Of a DNA stretch of 64,000 bases, positions 31,860 through 43,431 are shown piece after piece. The translations under genes and the position numbers were made by a program. Source of the stretch: Panorpa germanica (taxonomy: Eukaryota; Arthropoda; Insecta; Mecoptera; Panorpidae); contig OY783204.1 of NCBI GenBank assembly GCA_963678705.1, positions 26,236,759-26,300,758 of the forward strand, written 5' to 3'. The first letter of the stretch is position 1. Every line of letters begins with the position of its first letter. The notes under the pieces were generated by a model. It searched no databases and was not told where the DNA came from. It saw only the letters and a list, made by a program, of their open reading frames with translations.

Positions 31860-33625
31860 TTAAATTCATAGACATTTCTTTCTAGAGAAAATTTAGGATC
31901 TTTGAAAACTTTTAATACAGTTATATCCACTAAACTTTAAGAAGACGAACTTTGTTAAAAGGATTGAAATATTTCAACATTTGTGGATTTTATAAGGGTT
32001 TCTAAAAATTCATGGACTTTTTTTAAAAAAAAAATAATTATTGATTTCTTAATATCTTTTGATGCAGTTATATGCTTTAGGCTTTAAGAAGACGAACTGT
32101 CTTAATAAATTTGAAATATACCAACATTTGTGGATTTTATAAGGGTTTCTAAAAATTCATGGACTTTTTTTTCAAAAAAAATAATTATTGATTTCTTAAT
32201 ATCTTTTGATGCAGTTATATGCTTTAGGCTTTAAGAAGACGAACTGTGTTAATAAATTTGAAATATACCAACATTTGTGGATTTTATAAGGGTTTCTAAA
32301 AATTCATGGACTTTTTTTTTCAAAAAAAAAAATTATTGATTTCTTAATATCTTTTGATGCAGTTATATGCTTTAGGCTATAAGAAGACGAACTGTGTTAA
32401 TAAATTTGAAATATACCAGCATTTGTGGATTTTATAAGGGTTTCTAAAAATTCATGGACTTTTTTTTTCAAAAAAAAAAAATTATTGATTTCTTAATATC
32501 TTTTGATGCAGTTATATGCTTTAGGCTATAAGAAGACGAACTGTGTTAATATATTTGAAATATACCAGCATTTGTAAATTTTATAAAGGCTTCTAAAAAT
32601 TCATGGACTTTTTTTTTAAAAAAAATAATTATTGATTTATTAATATCTTTTGATGCAGTTATATGCTTTAGGCTTTAAGAAGACGAACTGTGTTAATAAA
32701 TTTGAAATATACCAACATTTGTGGATTTTATAAGGGTTTCTAAAAATTCATGGACTTTTTTTTTCATAAAAAAAATTATTGATTTCTTAATATCTTTTGA
32801 TGCAGTTATATGCTTTAGGCTATAAGAAGACGAACTGTGTTAATAAATTTGAAATATACCAGCATTTGTGAATTTTATAAAGGCTTCTAAAAATTCATGG
32901 ACTTTTTTTTCAAAAAAAATAATTATTGATTTCTTAATATCTTTTGATGCAGTTATATGCTTTAGGCTTTAAGAAGACGAACTGTGTTAATAAATTTGAA
33001 ATATACCAACATTTGTGGATTTTATAAGGGTTTCTAAAAATTCATGGACTTTTTTAAAAAAAAAAGAAAATTATTGATTTCTTAATATCTTTTGATGCAG
33101 TTATATGCTTTAGGTTTTAAGAAGACGAACTGTGTTAATAAATTTGAAATATACCAACATATGTGGATTTTATAAGGGTTTCTAAAAATTCATGGACTTC
33201 TTTTTTCAAAAAAAAATTTATTGATTTCTTAATATCTTTTGATGCAGTTATATGCTTTAGGCTTTAAGAAGACGATCTGTCTTAATAAATTTGAAATATA
33301 CCAACATTTGTAAATTTTATAAGGGTTTCTAAAAATTCATGGACTTTTTTTTCAAAAAAAATAATTATTGATTTCTTAATATCTTTTGATGCAGTTATAT
33401 GCTTTATGCTTTAAGAAGACGAACTGTGTTAATAAATTTAAAATATACCAACATTTGTGGATTTTATAAGGGTTTCTAAAAATTCATGGACTTTTTTTTC
33501 AAAAAAAAAAATGAATGATTTCTTAATTTTTTTTGATACAGTTATATCCTTTTAGCTTTAAGAAAACGAACTGTGTCAATAAATTTAAAATATCTCAATT
33601 TTTGTGGACTTTATAAGATTTTTAA
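31860..33625 (+). repeat. Satellite array, left arm: about 12 tandem 147-bp units
   Basis: The anchor GAAGACGAACTG recurs at 31941, 32088, 32235, 32383 and onward to 33562, a period of 147-148 bp. Each unit holds CTTTTGATGCAGTTATATGC, AAATATACCAACATTTGTGG, TAAGGGTTTCTAAAAATTC and an A/T homopolymer junction. The first and last units are diverged. Confidence 0.95.
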
Positions 33626-33639
33626 AATGTAAAATATTT

Positions 33640-36055
33640 TTTATAAAACCCTTCTAAAATCCACAAAACTGTAGATATTTCAAATCTGTTAAAACAGTTC
33701 GCCTTCTTAAACCTTAACGGATATAACTGCATCAAAAAATATTAGGAAATCAATAATTTTACTTTTTGAAAAAAAAGTCCATGAATTTTTAGAATCCCTT
33801 ATAAAATCCAAAATAGTTAAAATATTTGAAATTTTTTAATGCAGTTCGTCTTCTTAATTATAAATGAATATAACTGCATCAAAAAATATTAAGAAATCAA
33901 TAATTTTTCTTTTTGAAAAAAAAGTCCATGAATTTTTAGAATCCCTTATAAAATCCAAAATAGTTAAGATATTTTAAATTTTTTAATGCAGTTCGTCTTC
34001 TTAATTATAAATGAATATAACTGCATCAAAAAATATTAAGAAATCAATAATTTTTCTTTTTGAAAAAAAAGTCCATGAATTTTTAGAATCCCTTATAAAA
34101 TCCAAAATAGTTAAAATATTTTAAATTTTTTAATGCAGTTCGTCTTCTTAATTATAAATGAATATAACTGCATCAAAAAATATTAAGAAATCAATAATTT
34201 TTCTTTTTGAAAAAAAAGTCCATGAATTTTTAGAATCCCTTATAAAATCCAAAATAGTTAAAATATTTGAAATTTTTTAATGCAGTTCGTCTTCTTAATT
34301 ATAAATGAATATAACTGCATCAAAAATTTAAGAAATCAATAATTTTTCTTTTTGAAAAAAAAGTCCATGAATTTTTAGAATCCCTTATAAAATCCAAAAT
34401 AGTTAAGATATTTTAAATTTTTTAATGCAGTTCGTCTTCTTAAATATAAATGAATATAACTGCATCAAAAAATATTAAGAAATCAATAATTTTTCTTTTT
34501 GAAAAAAAAGTCCATGAATTTTTAGAATCCCTTATAAAATCCAAAATAGTTAAGATATTTTAAATTTTTTAATGCAGTTCGTCTTCTTAATTATAAATGA
34601 ATATAACTGCATCAAAAAATATTAAGAAATCAATAATTTTTCTTTTTGAAAAAAAAGTCCATGAATTTTTAGAATCCCTTATAAAATCCAAAATAGTTAA
34701 GATATTTTAAATTTTTTAATGCAGTTCGTCTTCTTTATTATAAATGAATATAACTGCATCAAAAAATATTAAGAAATCAATAATTTTTCTTTTTGAAAAA
34801 AAAGTCCATGAATTTTTAGAATCCCTTATAAAATCCAAAATAGTTAAGATATTTTAAATTTTTTAATGCAGTTCGTCTTCTTTATTATAAATGAATATAA
34901 CTGCATCAAAAAATATTAAGAAATCAATAATTTTTCTTTTTGAAAAAAAAGTCCATGAATTTTTAGAATCCCTTATAAAATCCAAAATAGTTAAAATATT
35001 TGAAATTTTTTAATGCAGTTCGTCTTCTTAATTATAAATGAATATAACTGCATCAAAAAATATTAAGAAATCAATAATTTTACTTTTTGAAAAAAAAGTC
35101 CATGAATTTTTAGAATCCCTTATAAAATCCAAAATAGTTTAAATATTTGAAATTTTTTAATGCAGTTCGTCTTCTTAATTATAAATGAATATAACTGCAT
35201 CAAAAAATATTAAGAAATCAATAATTTTACTTTTTGAAAAAAAAGTCCATGAATTTTTAGAATCCCTTATAAAATCCAAAATAGTTTAAATATTTTAAAT
35301 TTTTTAATGCAGTTCGTCTTCTTAAATATAAGTGAATATAACTGCATCAAAAAATATTAAGAAATCAATAATTTTTCTTTTTGAAAAAAAAGTCCATGAA
35401 TTTTTAGAATCCCTTATAAAATCCAAAATAGTTAAGATATTTTAAATTTTTTAATGCAGTTCGTCTTCTTAATTATAAATGAATATAACTGCATCAAAAA
35501 ATATTAAGAAATCAATAATTTTTCTTTTTGAAAAAAAAGTCCATGAATTTTTAGAATCCCTTATAAAATCCAAAATAGTTAAAATATTTTAAATTTTTTA
35601 ATGCAGTTCGTCTTCTTAATTATAAATGAATATAACTGCATCAAAAAATATTAAGAAATCAATAATTTTTCTTTTTGAAAAAAAAGTCCATGAATTTTTA
35701 GAATCCCTTATAAAATCCAAAATAGTTAAAATATTTGAAATTTTTTAATGCAGTTCGTCTTCTTAATTATAAATGAATATAACTGCATCAAAAAATATTA
35801 AGAAATCAATAATTTTTCTTTTAGAAAAAAAAGTCCATGAATTTTTAGAATCCCTTATAAAATCCAAAATAGTTTAAATATTTTAAATTTTTTAATGCAG
35901 TTCGTCTTCTTAATTATAAATGAATATAACTGCATCAAAAAATATTAAGAAATCAATAATTTTTCTTTTTGAAAAAAAAGTCCATGAATTTTTAGAATCC
36001 CTTATAAAATCCAAAATAGTTAAGATATTTTAAATTTTTTAATGCAGTTCGCAGT
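33640..36055 (-). repeat. Satellite array, right arm: about 17 tandem 147-bp units in opposite orientation
   Basis: The complement of the left-arm unit: CAGTTCGTCTTCTT recurs every 147 bp from 33694 to 36044 (for example 33841, 33988, 34135). Units within this arm are nearly identical to each other but form a different subfamily from the left arm (ATTATAAATGAATATAACTG against the left arm's GGCTTTAAG region). The array stops abruptly at about 36050. Confidence 0.95.
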
Positions 36056-36615
36056 TATTGTCACCTTACAATCTTTCTTTGTGTTTTTTTGCTGCAATTA
36101 TTTAGACAATTTTTATTTTCAACAGTAACACCTAAACACGCACCACACCAATATTAAACGGAACGGCGACGGCCTTCATTTCGTTACATTTAAACGCTCT
36201 ATTGTTTTTTTTACTTTGCTCTGCATACCTGGTTCACCGTAATACGACCTTGGGATTTGTCTTACTGTTGCCTCAGGCATTTATAGATTAATACACTTTG
36301 TGTTTCCTGTTAAAAAACTGTCAATCTCTCTCTTTGTGGTGGTTTATTATGGTAAGCGTTCACTACTTGGAATGGCAAGCAGTCAAACATATTGGATTTA
36401 TTATTATTAAAAAACTACCCTTGTTGAATGCTGATCGTGCCATAGAACATACTACATCGCTGCGTACGACTTCGCGCTATCCGTCTCTTCCACTTTTATT
36501 ATTCTTTAACTGACCATATTAACTAACTTTTGCAATAACTACGAGTTCAGTAACCAGCACTAAGACTTCTATATTGTTACTCTTTAAAAGCGCCTGCTTT
36601 ATCGTATTAACTTCA
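36056..36615. other. Unique spacer right of the satellite
   Basis: A moderately AT-rich stretch with a short open frame at 36298-36513 that has no homology I recognise. Probably non-coding. Confidence 0.45.
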
Positions 36616-37121
36616 GGGCTTGTCATTTTGTCTCTTTAATTATTAAAGGGATTCAACGTTGTACAACATTCAAAATTCATGTGACATCACAACCGCTGCC
36701 AACCTTACAGCTCATAAATCTCTGCTATATGTATTTATACATCAAAATATCAAATATTATTTACAGCTATTGCAGGGAACAATAAAATTTCAATATTATG
36801 TCTGCCTTAACAGGGTTAAATAATATAAAAACTTATTATTCTTTGACTTGACTTGATTATTTCGACTACCAACGGCTACAAAACATTACCACAGCACTGA
36901 CCTACTCAACAAATAACTGACTAACGTCACTAAATGCATTTCACGTGATACAAATATGGCCGACCATTTCTAGCGCTAAAAATACAATTCAAACTTTTAA
37001 TTGCTATATTTCCGGCAACATTTAGATATTTAATAAAATAGACACGGCAATACACATTTATTAACATCAATTTCAATCAACAATTGAAAAATGGACCACT
37101 AAAAAATGAGGACACAAGCCC
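36616..37121 (-). mobile_element. Element B, copy 2 (inverted), 506 bp
   Basis: It is bounded by GGGCTTGT at 36616 and ACAAGCCC at 37114-37121, perfect 8-bp inverted ends. The body is the complement of copies 1 and 3, including CCAACCTTACAGCTCATAAA and AAATGCATTTCACG. Compared with copy 1 it has lost the segment next to one terminus. No target duplication is evident. Confidence 0.7.
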
Positions 37122-37578
37122 TTTGGGTACTTATATCCGCTTTAAGGTATGAAATTTATTTATTTGACATCGGCTGATAGCTTTCTGTAAATTTAAATTG
37201 CCTCATTCTTTCAAAATCGAAATTGAAAATCGCCTAATCTTAAGGACGCCATTAAAAAGTTACAAAATATGGGATGAGGGTACAGGTTTGATTAATTTGT
37301 ATAAAATTACAGTGAGGAAGATAATTACACTTCAGAAATGAATTGCCTCTTTAGCTTATTATGCTGCGATCATTCATTTCGAACATACATTGTTTCTTTT
37401 ATGGTTTTGTGAAAATATAATCATAAAAAATATTTATTAGTCATTGGTGCAGCAGCTGTTTTTTTCAGAGTCAATAAATAAATTAATAAAACAAGATAGT
37501 AATTGGAAAATTTAAATTTATTATATTATCTAATTTAAAACCTTAAGGGCAATCAAAAATCTAAAGAAAAGTCAATGT
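37122..37578. other. Spacer and CP2 3' end
   Basis: AT-rich; includes the CP2 poly(A) signal (AATAAA on the minus strand, 37517-37522). No other feature. Confidence 0.5.
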
Positions 37579-38496
37579 TTAGTAATGGTGTCCTACAGCC
37601 CCATGGAGAGCAGCGGCGTGGGCAGCGAGGTGTTGTGCTCTGGCTACAGCAACTTCGTGGGTGTCTTGTCCTGGAGCAAGAACGACAACGGGTCCATGAG
37701 CGTAGTGTCCGGCGTAGTGAGCACCTTCTCCACGGTATTGACCATCGTCTTCATGTCCGGAGTATTGTCCAGCATAATGTCCATCGTAATGGGCACCTTC
37801 TCCACGGTATTGACCATCATCTTCATGTCCTGCGACGGCGTAGTGTCCTGCACCGGCAGCAGATTGTGCGGCAGCGACAGCGGCAAAGTGTTGAGCTTTA
37901 GCGGCAGCTACTTCATGGGTATCTTGTCCTGGGGCAAGAACGGCAACGGCTCCATGAGCATAATGTCCAGCGTATTGTCCAGCATAGTGAGCGCCTTCTC
38001 CACGGTATTGACCATCGTCTTCATGTCCGGAGTATTGTCCAGCATAATGTCCACCATAGTGTCCTAGGGCGGATTGTTGGGCTTTGGCTTCGGCGACGGC
38101 GGCAAAGTGTTGTGCTTTAGCGGCGGCTACTTCATGGGTGTCTTGTCCTGGAGCAAGAACGGCAACGGCTCCATGAGCGTATTGTCCGGCGTAGTGGCTG
38201 CCTTCTCCACGGTATTGACCATCATCGTAGTGTCCAGCATAATGTCCATCGTAATGGGCACCTTCACCATGGTATTGGCCATCGTCTTCATGTCCAGCGA
38301 CGGCGTAGTATCCTGCACCGGCACCAGAGTGTGCTTGTGCGGCGGCAACAGCTGCGAAGTGTTGTGCCTTGGCGGCAGCTACTTCATGGGTGTCGGCAAC
38401 TTGTTGGGGAACACCATGTCCGTGTCCGTATCCCAGGTATCCGGGGTACGCGACAGCACCAGCGACGAGGACGGAGAGAACTACGAATAACTTCAT
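37579..38496 (-). CDS. CP2: secreted cuticle protein with 18-residue motifs, 305 aa
   Basis: It begins MKLFVVLSVLVAGAVA, a 16-residue signal peptide, before YPGYLGYGHG. Four DTHEVAAAKAQHFAAVA-type motifs are separated by Gly/His/Tyr/Asp blocks built on EDDGQYRGEGAHYAG. The ending GAVGHHY is typical of the cluster. It is single-exon, although many insect cuticle genes have an intron just inside the signal peptide. It is almost identical to CP6, 14 kb away in opposite orientation, including the leader. Structural cuticle component, secreted by epidermis (family inference). Confidence 0.92.
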   Translation of the reverse strand: MKLFVVLSVLVAGAVAYPGYLGYGHGHGVPQQVADTHEVAAAKAQHFAAVAAAQAHSGAGAGYYAVAGHEDDGQYHGEGAHYDGHYAGHYDDGQYRGEGSHYAGQYAHGAVAVLAPGQDTHEVAAAKAQHFAAVAEAKAQQSALGHYGGHYAGQYSGHEDDGQYRGEGAHYAGQYAGHYAHGAVAVLAPGQDTHEVAAAKAQHFAAVAAAQSAAGAGHYAVAGHEDDGQYRGEGAHYDGHYAGQYSGHEDDGQYRGEGAHYAGHYAHGPVVVLAPGQDTHEVAVARAQHLAAHAAALHGAVGHHY

Positions 38497-38516
38497 GGTG
38501 GAATTTGTTTTGTTTT

Positions 38517-38543
38517 AGCGCTGCTGGAGTTCCAGTACTCGCT
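38517..38543 (-). promoter_or_regulatory. CP2 leader hairpin element
   Basis: A 27-nt element of form AGCG, AGTA, CTGG, AACT, CCAG, CAG, CGCT. The CTGG/CCAG inner stem and AGCG/CGCT outer stem could pair. The same element occurs in the leaders of CP3-CP6 at the same distance from TATA. Confidence 0.55.
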
Positions 38544-38566
38544 TGCTGTGAGCTGTTAGTGAATTG

Positions 38567-38674
38567 TGATTTTTACATTATTAGAATTGGTTTATATAGT
38601 GTTTTTTGGTTTCATGTTTCGAGAGCACTTGTGGATTTTTAGCGACCTCTAAATTCATACGAACGATTGGACCT
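38567..38674 (-). promoter_or_regulatory. CP2 core promoter with two AGGTC half-sites
   Basis: Inr TCACA (A at 38567), TATATAAA (38591-38598), a proximal AGGTCG half-site (38643-38648) and a distal TCAAGGTCC half-site (AGGTCC at 38669-38674) are all on the minus strand. The distal site fits the nuclear receptor FTZ-F1 consensus YCAAGGYC. Confidence 0.5.
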
Positions 38675-38799
38675 TGATCGCAACGTGTCGTACTTTTCTT
38701 TTGCGGTTTTAAACGCTGTGGAATGTCTTGTAACACCACGCCCTGCTTTACTTTACTCTCCAACGCAACGAGGGAGTCGATGATTGTCAAATCTGAGCT

Positions 38800-39780
38800 T
38801 CTAAGTATGCTACAGTCCTGTATAGTTTGCGTATTCCATGGTAATTGGCAATGTGCATAAATTGCATTTGCACATGACGATATTTAATGCACTACTTTAA
38901 TTAATATTCCATAATTAATTGATATATTTTTATCGCACCGTAATTACTCGTACTAATTGTTATCTTATGAATAATTAATCACCTTTTAATAATTAATTAT
39001 GTTATAGGTAATATATAATTTTCTTATTTAGATGTGTTAAGATATTTACAATGTATTTGCTGTTTATTTTATTTAATTAAAGTATTTTACCTTTTTCATT
39101 AAAAATGTTATGTTAATTTAAGATCTGATTACATAAAATTAACTAATGTTTCTATAAATTTGCCTTTTATGACGTAAACTGTTTTATATAAAACTAGGGT
39201 AATTTAATATATTAATTAAACGTTATATTACCTTAAATGCAATACATTTTTTAACCTAACGTTACGTTGTATTTTATAACAAAGTTTTTAAACATTTTTA
39301 CCTATTTACAAGGTTTTGTGAGCACCTGTTTTATTACTTTTCTATCCCTTTGCGCTTTAGCATACTCATAAAATTTTGTAAGAACACCTTTCTAAAGATT
39401 ATGAGCAATTGTGAGCCAGAGCATATATCTTGAGAGGTATGTTTTCTGGATTTATTTGTTATCAAGTTAAATTCATTATGTACATACATAATCATAAACC
39501 TATTAGGCAGTATAGTAGGAGATCGTTGGTGATAGGATTCAGCATCGGAAATAGGACGACGTTAAATAAGTTAAACACAAAAAAAGGGTCACAAAATTTT
39601 AATTTCGGTTTGGAGTTACATTAAACGAAATACTTTTGAAGAAACTTATTGCTGAATGATCGTATCTAATTGTAAGCCAATGGGAGTGGGAGATAAATTA
39701 AGAGCAATTATGTAATGAATATCAATCTGACTTGTTCTAAATGTACGTCGTATGTAAGATCGAATCTCTGTGTTATGTTA
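38800..39780. other. Spacer between the divergent CP2 and CP3 genes
   Basis: AT-rich, with repeat C in reverse orientation in the middle. No gene seen. Confidence 0.5.
39110..39415 (-). repeat. Dispersed repeat family C, copy 4 (reverse)
   Basis: On the minus strand it reads TTTTATGAGTATGCTAAAGC, then GCTCACAAAA and GTAACGTTAGG-like blocks, in the same order as copies 1-3. Confidence 0.5.
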
Positions 39781-39808
39781 CAGTAGTAAAAGGCAACGCC
39801 TACATGTA

Positions 39809-39908
39809 AGGTCACACAAATCTGCAAACGCGGACATAGGCAAAAAAAACATAATAATTTAATGTAGGTATATAAGTGACAGAACAGGTGCAATTAGTAC
39901 AATCAGTT
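39809..39908 (+). promoter_or_regulatory. CP3 core promoter
   Basis: One TAAGGTCAC half-site (AGGTCA 39809-39814), TATATAAG (39869-39876) and a perfect arthropod initiator TCAGTT at 39903. The second half-site seen at CP2, CP4, CP5 and CP6 is absent here. Confidence 0.5.
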
Positions 39909-39923
39909 CTCAGCTCACAGCAA

Positions 39924-39953
39924 AGCGAGTACTGGAAAAATACCAGCAGCGCT
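39924..39953 (+). promoter_or_regulatory. CP3 leader hairpin element, loop variant
   Basis: Same AGCG...CTGG...CCAG...CGCT arrangement as its sisters, but the inner loop is AAAAATA (7 nt) instead of AACT, while both stem strands are kept. Confidence 0.55.
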
Positions 39954-39967
39954 TAAAAACAATCATC

Positions 39968-40888
39968 ATGAAGATTTTCGTGGTACTCTCCATCATTGTA
40001 GCTTGCGTAGCAGCTACTCCAGGATACCTGGGATATTCCCATGTTGTTCCACATCACGCAGCCGTTCACGCCGTGCCCTACGTCCAAGTTGCCGCTGTGC
40101 ACGCTGCCCCAGCTGTGTCATACTCTTACGTTAATCACCATCCACATACCTACGGCCCTGTAGCTTATGGAGTTTACGGAGGTCATGCTCACGGACTTGC
40201 CCCAGGACAAGACACCCACGAAGTAGCTGTTGCTAAAGCTAACCACCTCGCTGCTCACGCACATGAAGCAGCACGCCACGCTTACGGTGGACACTACGCT
40301 CACGGACTTGCTCCAGGACAAGACACTCACGAAGTAGCTGTTGCTAAAGCTAACCACCTCGCTGCTCACGCCCAAGAGAAAGCTCGTCATCTTTATGCAG
40401 CCTCTCACGTTGCTCCTTTAGCTTACGCAGGAGCCTACGCAGGACACTACGCACATGGATTAGCTCCAGGACAAGACACCCATGAAGTAGCTATCGCTAA
40501 AGCAAATCACTTCGCCGCACACGCTGAAGAAAGAGCGCGTCATGCCCATGCTGCCGCTTCTTCAGCTCACTACGCGTACCCTTACGGATACGCCAGCCCT
40601 TACGGTTATGGAGCTCACTACAATCTCCTCGCTCCAGGACAAGACACCCACGAAGTTGCCATCGCTAAAGCTAACCACTTCGCTGCCCATGCCGAGGAGA
40701 AAGCCCGTCACGCCCATGTAGCTGCTTCTAATGCTCACTATGGTTCTTATTACGGATATGCCAGCCCTTACGGGTATGGCCACTACGCTCCAGGTCAAGA
40801 CACCCACGAAGTTGCTGTAGCCAAGGCTCATCACTTTGCAGCACACGCTGAAGCCAACGCTCGTCTGGCTCACGCACACCATTATTAA
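39968..40888 (+). CDS. CP3: secreted cuticle protein with five 18-residue motifs, 306 aa
   Basis: It begins MKIFVVLSIIVACVAA (signal peptide, 16 residues). The mature part is Ala/His/Tyr-rich and has five copies of LAPGQDTHEVAVAKANHLAAHA-like motif, each followed by an E(K/R)ARH stretch, then AHAHHY at the end. AA/HA-rich linkers include the YGYASPYGYG pair. It is single-exon with poly(A) signal AATAAA at 40982-40987. It has the most motif copies in the cluster and lacks the acidic EDDGQYRGEG spacers of CP2/CP6. Confidence 0.92.
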   Translation: MKIFVVLSIIVACVAATPGYLGYSHVVPHHAAVHAVPYVQVAAVHAAPAVSYSYVNHHPHTYGPVAYGVYGGHAHGLAPGQDTHEVAVAKANHLAAHAHEAARHAYGGHYAHGLAPGQDTHEVAVAKANHLAAHAQEKARHLYAASHVAPLAYAGAYAGHYAHGLAPGQDTHEVAIAKANHFAAHAEERARHAHAAASSAHYAYPYGYASPYGYGAHYNLLAPGQDTHEVAIAKANHFAAHAEEKARHAHVAASNAHYGSYYGYASPYGYGHYAPGQDTHEVAVAKAHHFAAHAEANARLAHAHHY

Positions 40889-41175
40889 GTTGTTGGTTGT
40901 CTTTAGATCCAGATCGACCCCCGCCGGAATGTAACCATTACGTAGTTTTAACTCCACTTTGTTATGTAAATGTAAATGTAAAATAAACGTTATTGATTCT
41001 AACCTTACTTTTATTATTTTTTATTTGTATAGGGATTGAGAAAGAACTGTAGAGGCAGCACTACTGCCGAAAGTGGAGCGCTCTGGTGTCATAAATGTAA
41101 AGGATAGTGATGTGATGTGATAGTGATGAACAGCGTAGAAATAGTATTAATTGAAATAAATAATGCAAAAAATAA

Positions 41176-41995
41176 TTAAATTCGGGTTCTTGATAATCTT
41201 GAACCTTGATAATCAGATTTAATAGGATCTGGAGTAATTGGATCACACCCAACATCTTCAACATTCTTTCGTAAAAGCGGCAAATTAACATCACACATTT
41301 TTTCGGCTGTCCTTTTAATTGGAATGTTTACTTGCACTTCTGCAGTAGTTACACCATCACGGGAATTTATGTTACAAAAAAAATACTTATGTTCATCTAA
41401 AACACTTTCATCAACAATTTCATCAGTTTAACATGTTATACTACGAGTTGTTTTTTGTGGAGTAGCATCAGAAGCATAATGATCTTCAACGCTCTGTGTT
41501 TCAATATCTACATAATTATCCTCTTGAATTTCAATTTCATTATTATTATTATTATTATTATTAATGATATTCATTTCACTTCGTACATTCCGTTGCCGTA
41601 ATCGTTCGAAACGTTCAAATGACTGAGTGGATTTTTTGGTATTTACTTTACCAGGAAAAATTGTTGGTGTGTATGAAGGATGCCGAGGATGTTCTGACTT
41701 TTGATTATTCACAAAATGATCACTACAAATGCGTGTATTTTTAGTTAGTTCCCAATCCTTTAGATATTTTCTGAAACACAAATTTTTTAAATTTTACTTT
41801 TACTTATTACTATTTTATTTATTTCATAAAATAATTATTATATAGTTTAATATTCTATTTTATAATACTTAGCTTTTCAAATTTGATTGTGATTAATTAA
41901 ATTTTTTTATTAAAATAATTTACTTACACATAGTTTTTCACTGCATTTATCCATTGTTGACGTTTAAAGGTTATCCATAGTACTCGCAGGGAAAC
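41176..41995 (-). pseudogene. Decayed THAP-domain gene
   Basis: Two minus-strand segments are joined by an apparent intron (donor GTAAGT at 41927, acceptor TTTCAG before 41770). The upstream one reads RQQWINAVKNY, but an upstream frame disruption separates it from SFP-like residues. The downstream one reads KYLKDWELTKNTRICSDHF and then HPSYTPTIFP, the second half of a C2CH THAP finger, followed by a charged stretch. An in-frame TAA at 41428-41430 interrupts a frame that otherwise continues to a stop at 41176-41178. THAP domains bind DNA in P-element-type transposases and in host factors derived from them. I judge this a non-functional remnant. Confidence 0.65.
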
Positions 41996-42473
41996 GATAA
42001 AATTTCACACTTGTATTTTGGTTTTTGTTTTTATATGGCATATTGAAACAGCCACGGATACAGCACGATACTTTTGAAGAAGACATTACTTAAAATTATT
42101 TCGATTAGATTAAAAAAATTATTAATTTAACAAATTCCTTATTGTTTTCTATACCACTTGCCACCACTTTGCTTTACATTTTTCTCGGTAGTTGGCGTCA
42201 AAGTCATGTTTCTCAATCCCTATTACGCACTTTTTTGTTCTATCACAACACGTAAATTTATATTTTGTCATAATTGGAATATAATAAGTGCTCTGCCCAA
42301 AGAGATGTGTGTTTCATATTCATATATATTATTTAATAGCAAAGTGGATTTAATTTGTAAATAAAATTGTAGAAATATGAATAAATATTATTTCAGTCGC
42401 GTATATATGTAGTTGACAATTGATAACCAAACAAATATGTTTCAAGAAATGTTGCTAATAGCTTAGCCAACAA

Positions 42474-42720
42474 CGCAGTAAACATTTTGGAGTCACTTTG
42501 CCATCATATTAAAGATGCGTATGACTTTTTTTGTCATGAAAGAGTTCATTTACAGTATAGTTTCTCACAGTCGTTTATATGAATGTCTATTTTATCGGCT
42601 ACAGATGACGAAACCACTCCCCTGTCGATACAAATGAAGATAAAGTTGATGAGAACTATAATTGAAGTACAATAGTGATAGAATCGTCACAAAACAGGAC
42701 ACTTGGTATTGTTTACTGCG
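42474..42720 (+). mobile_element. MITE family D, copy 1 (247 bp)
   Basis: It starts CGCAGTAAACA and ends with the exact complement TGTTTACTGCG. The body (TTTTGGAGTCACTTTGCC, TTTCTCACAGTCGTT, ATTTTATCGGCTACA, GTCACAAAACAGGACACTTG) is shared with the copy at 48203-48442. No coding capacity. Confidence 0.85.
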
Positions 42721-43431
42721 AAAACGTACATTTTTGAGTTCAACAAAGCAATTTAACCGTTTAATATATGACGGCTGTAATTTCGCACTAGAAACATAAA
42801 AAAAACTCTCTAAAGTTGGATACTTCATGAATAGTTTTAATTAAAAATTCAATACGCCTGAATTAATGGCAACACAAATATCATGCTATATTCCAAAGGA
42901 TAGAGATTACAAAAATTTATATCGAATAGAAATAAGTTTTGGGTTGCTTTTGCGCGCATAATGGTAATCCCAATCCACCCTGATTATCAGCAGGTCTAAA
43001 CTTCTGTTACCCAGTACATAATCCATATTTTCACAATGATTTACAATTTTGTTTTTATCTTTTGCAATATAAATTATTCTAAATGATACAACATTAATTT
43101 ACTTTTATTAAAATTACTTTTTAACTCAAATGGAATGCTATAAGAAAAGCAATCTAAGGTCATACGCTCACTGCAAGTGTGTGTGAAGGTAGAGGGAAAG
43201 AAGAGGAAGACGGGGTACTAACGACTGATTGACGGAAATAGGAAATACTTTATATTCATTAATCGTATGACTATTAATAATTTATTCGTATGACATATGA
43301 CGTATTAACAAGCTAAACACAAAAATAAACCTTACCTCTTACATTACAGTAACCTTTGTTTAATCCGGTAATCTACGTTTCGCTATATTCTGTAGTCTGG
43401 CACTAACCCTACAAACAATTTTGACAGGAAT
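42721..43431. other. Spacer
   Basis: AT-rich between two mobile elements. Nothing recognisable. Confidence 0.5.

Noticed and set aside
31860-36055. Satellite read as a CRISPR-like array
   Set aside because: Units are tandem with no unique spacers, in a eukaryotic genome.
36298-36513. 71-codon plus-strand frame right of the satellite
   Set aside because: No recognisable family, no splice or promoter context.
37585-38490. Long open frames antisense to CP2 (and likewise to CP3-CP6)
   Set aside because: They arise from the repetitive GC-rich codons of the cuticle genes, have no start context or promoter of their own, and appear in mirror position in every paralogue.
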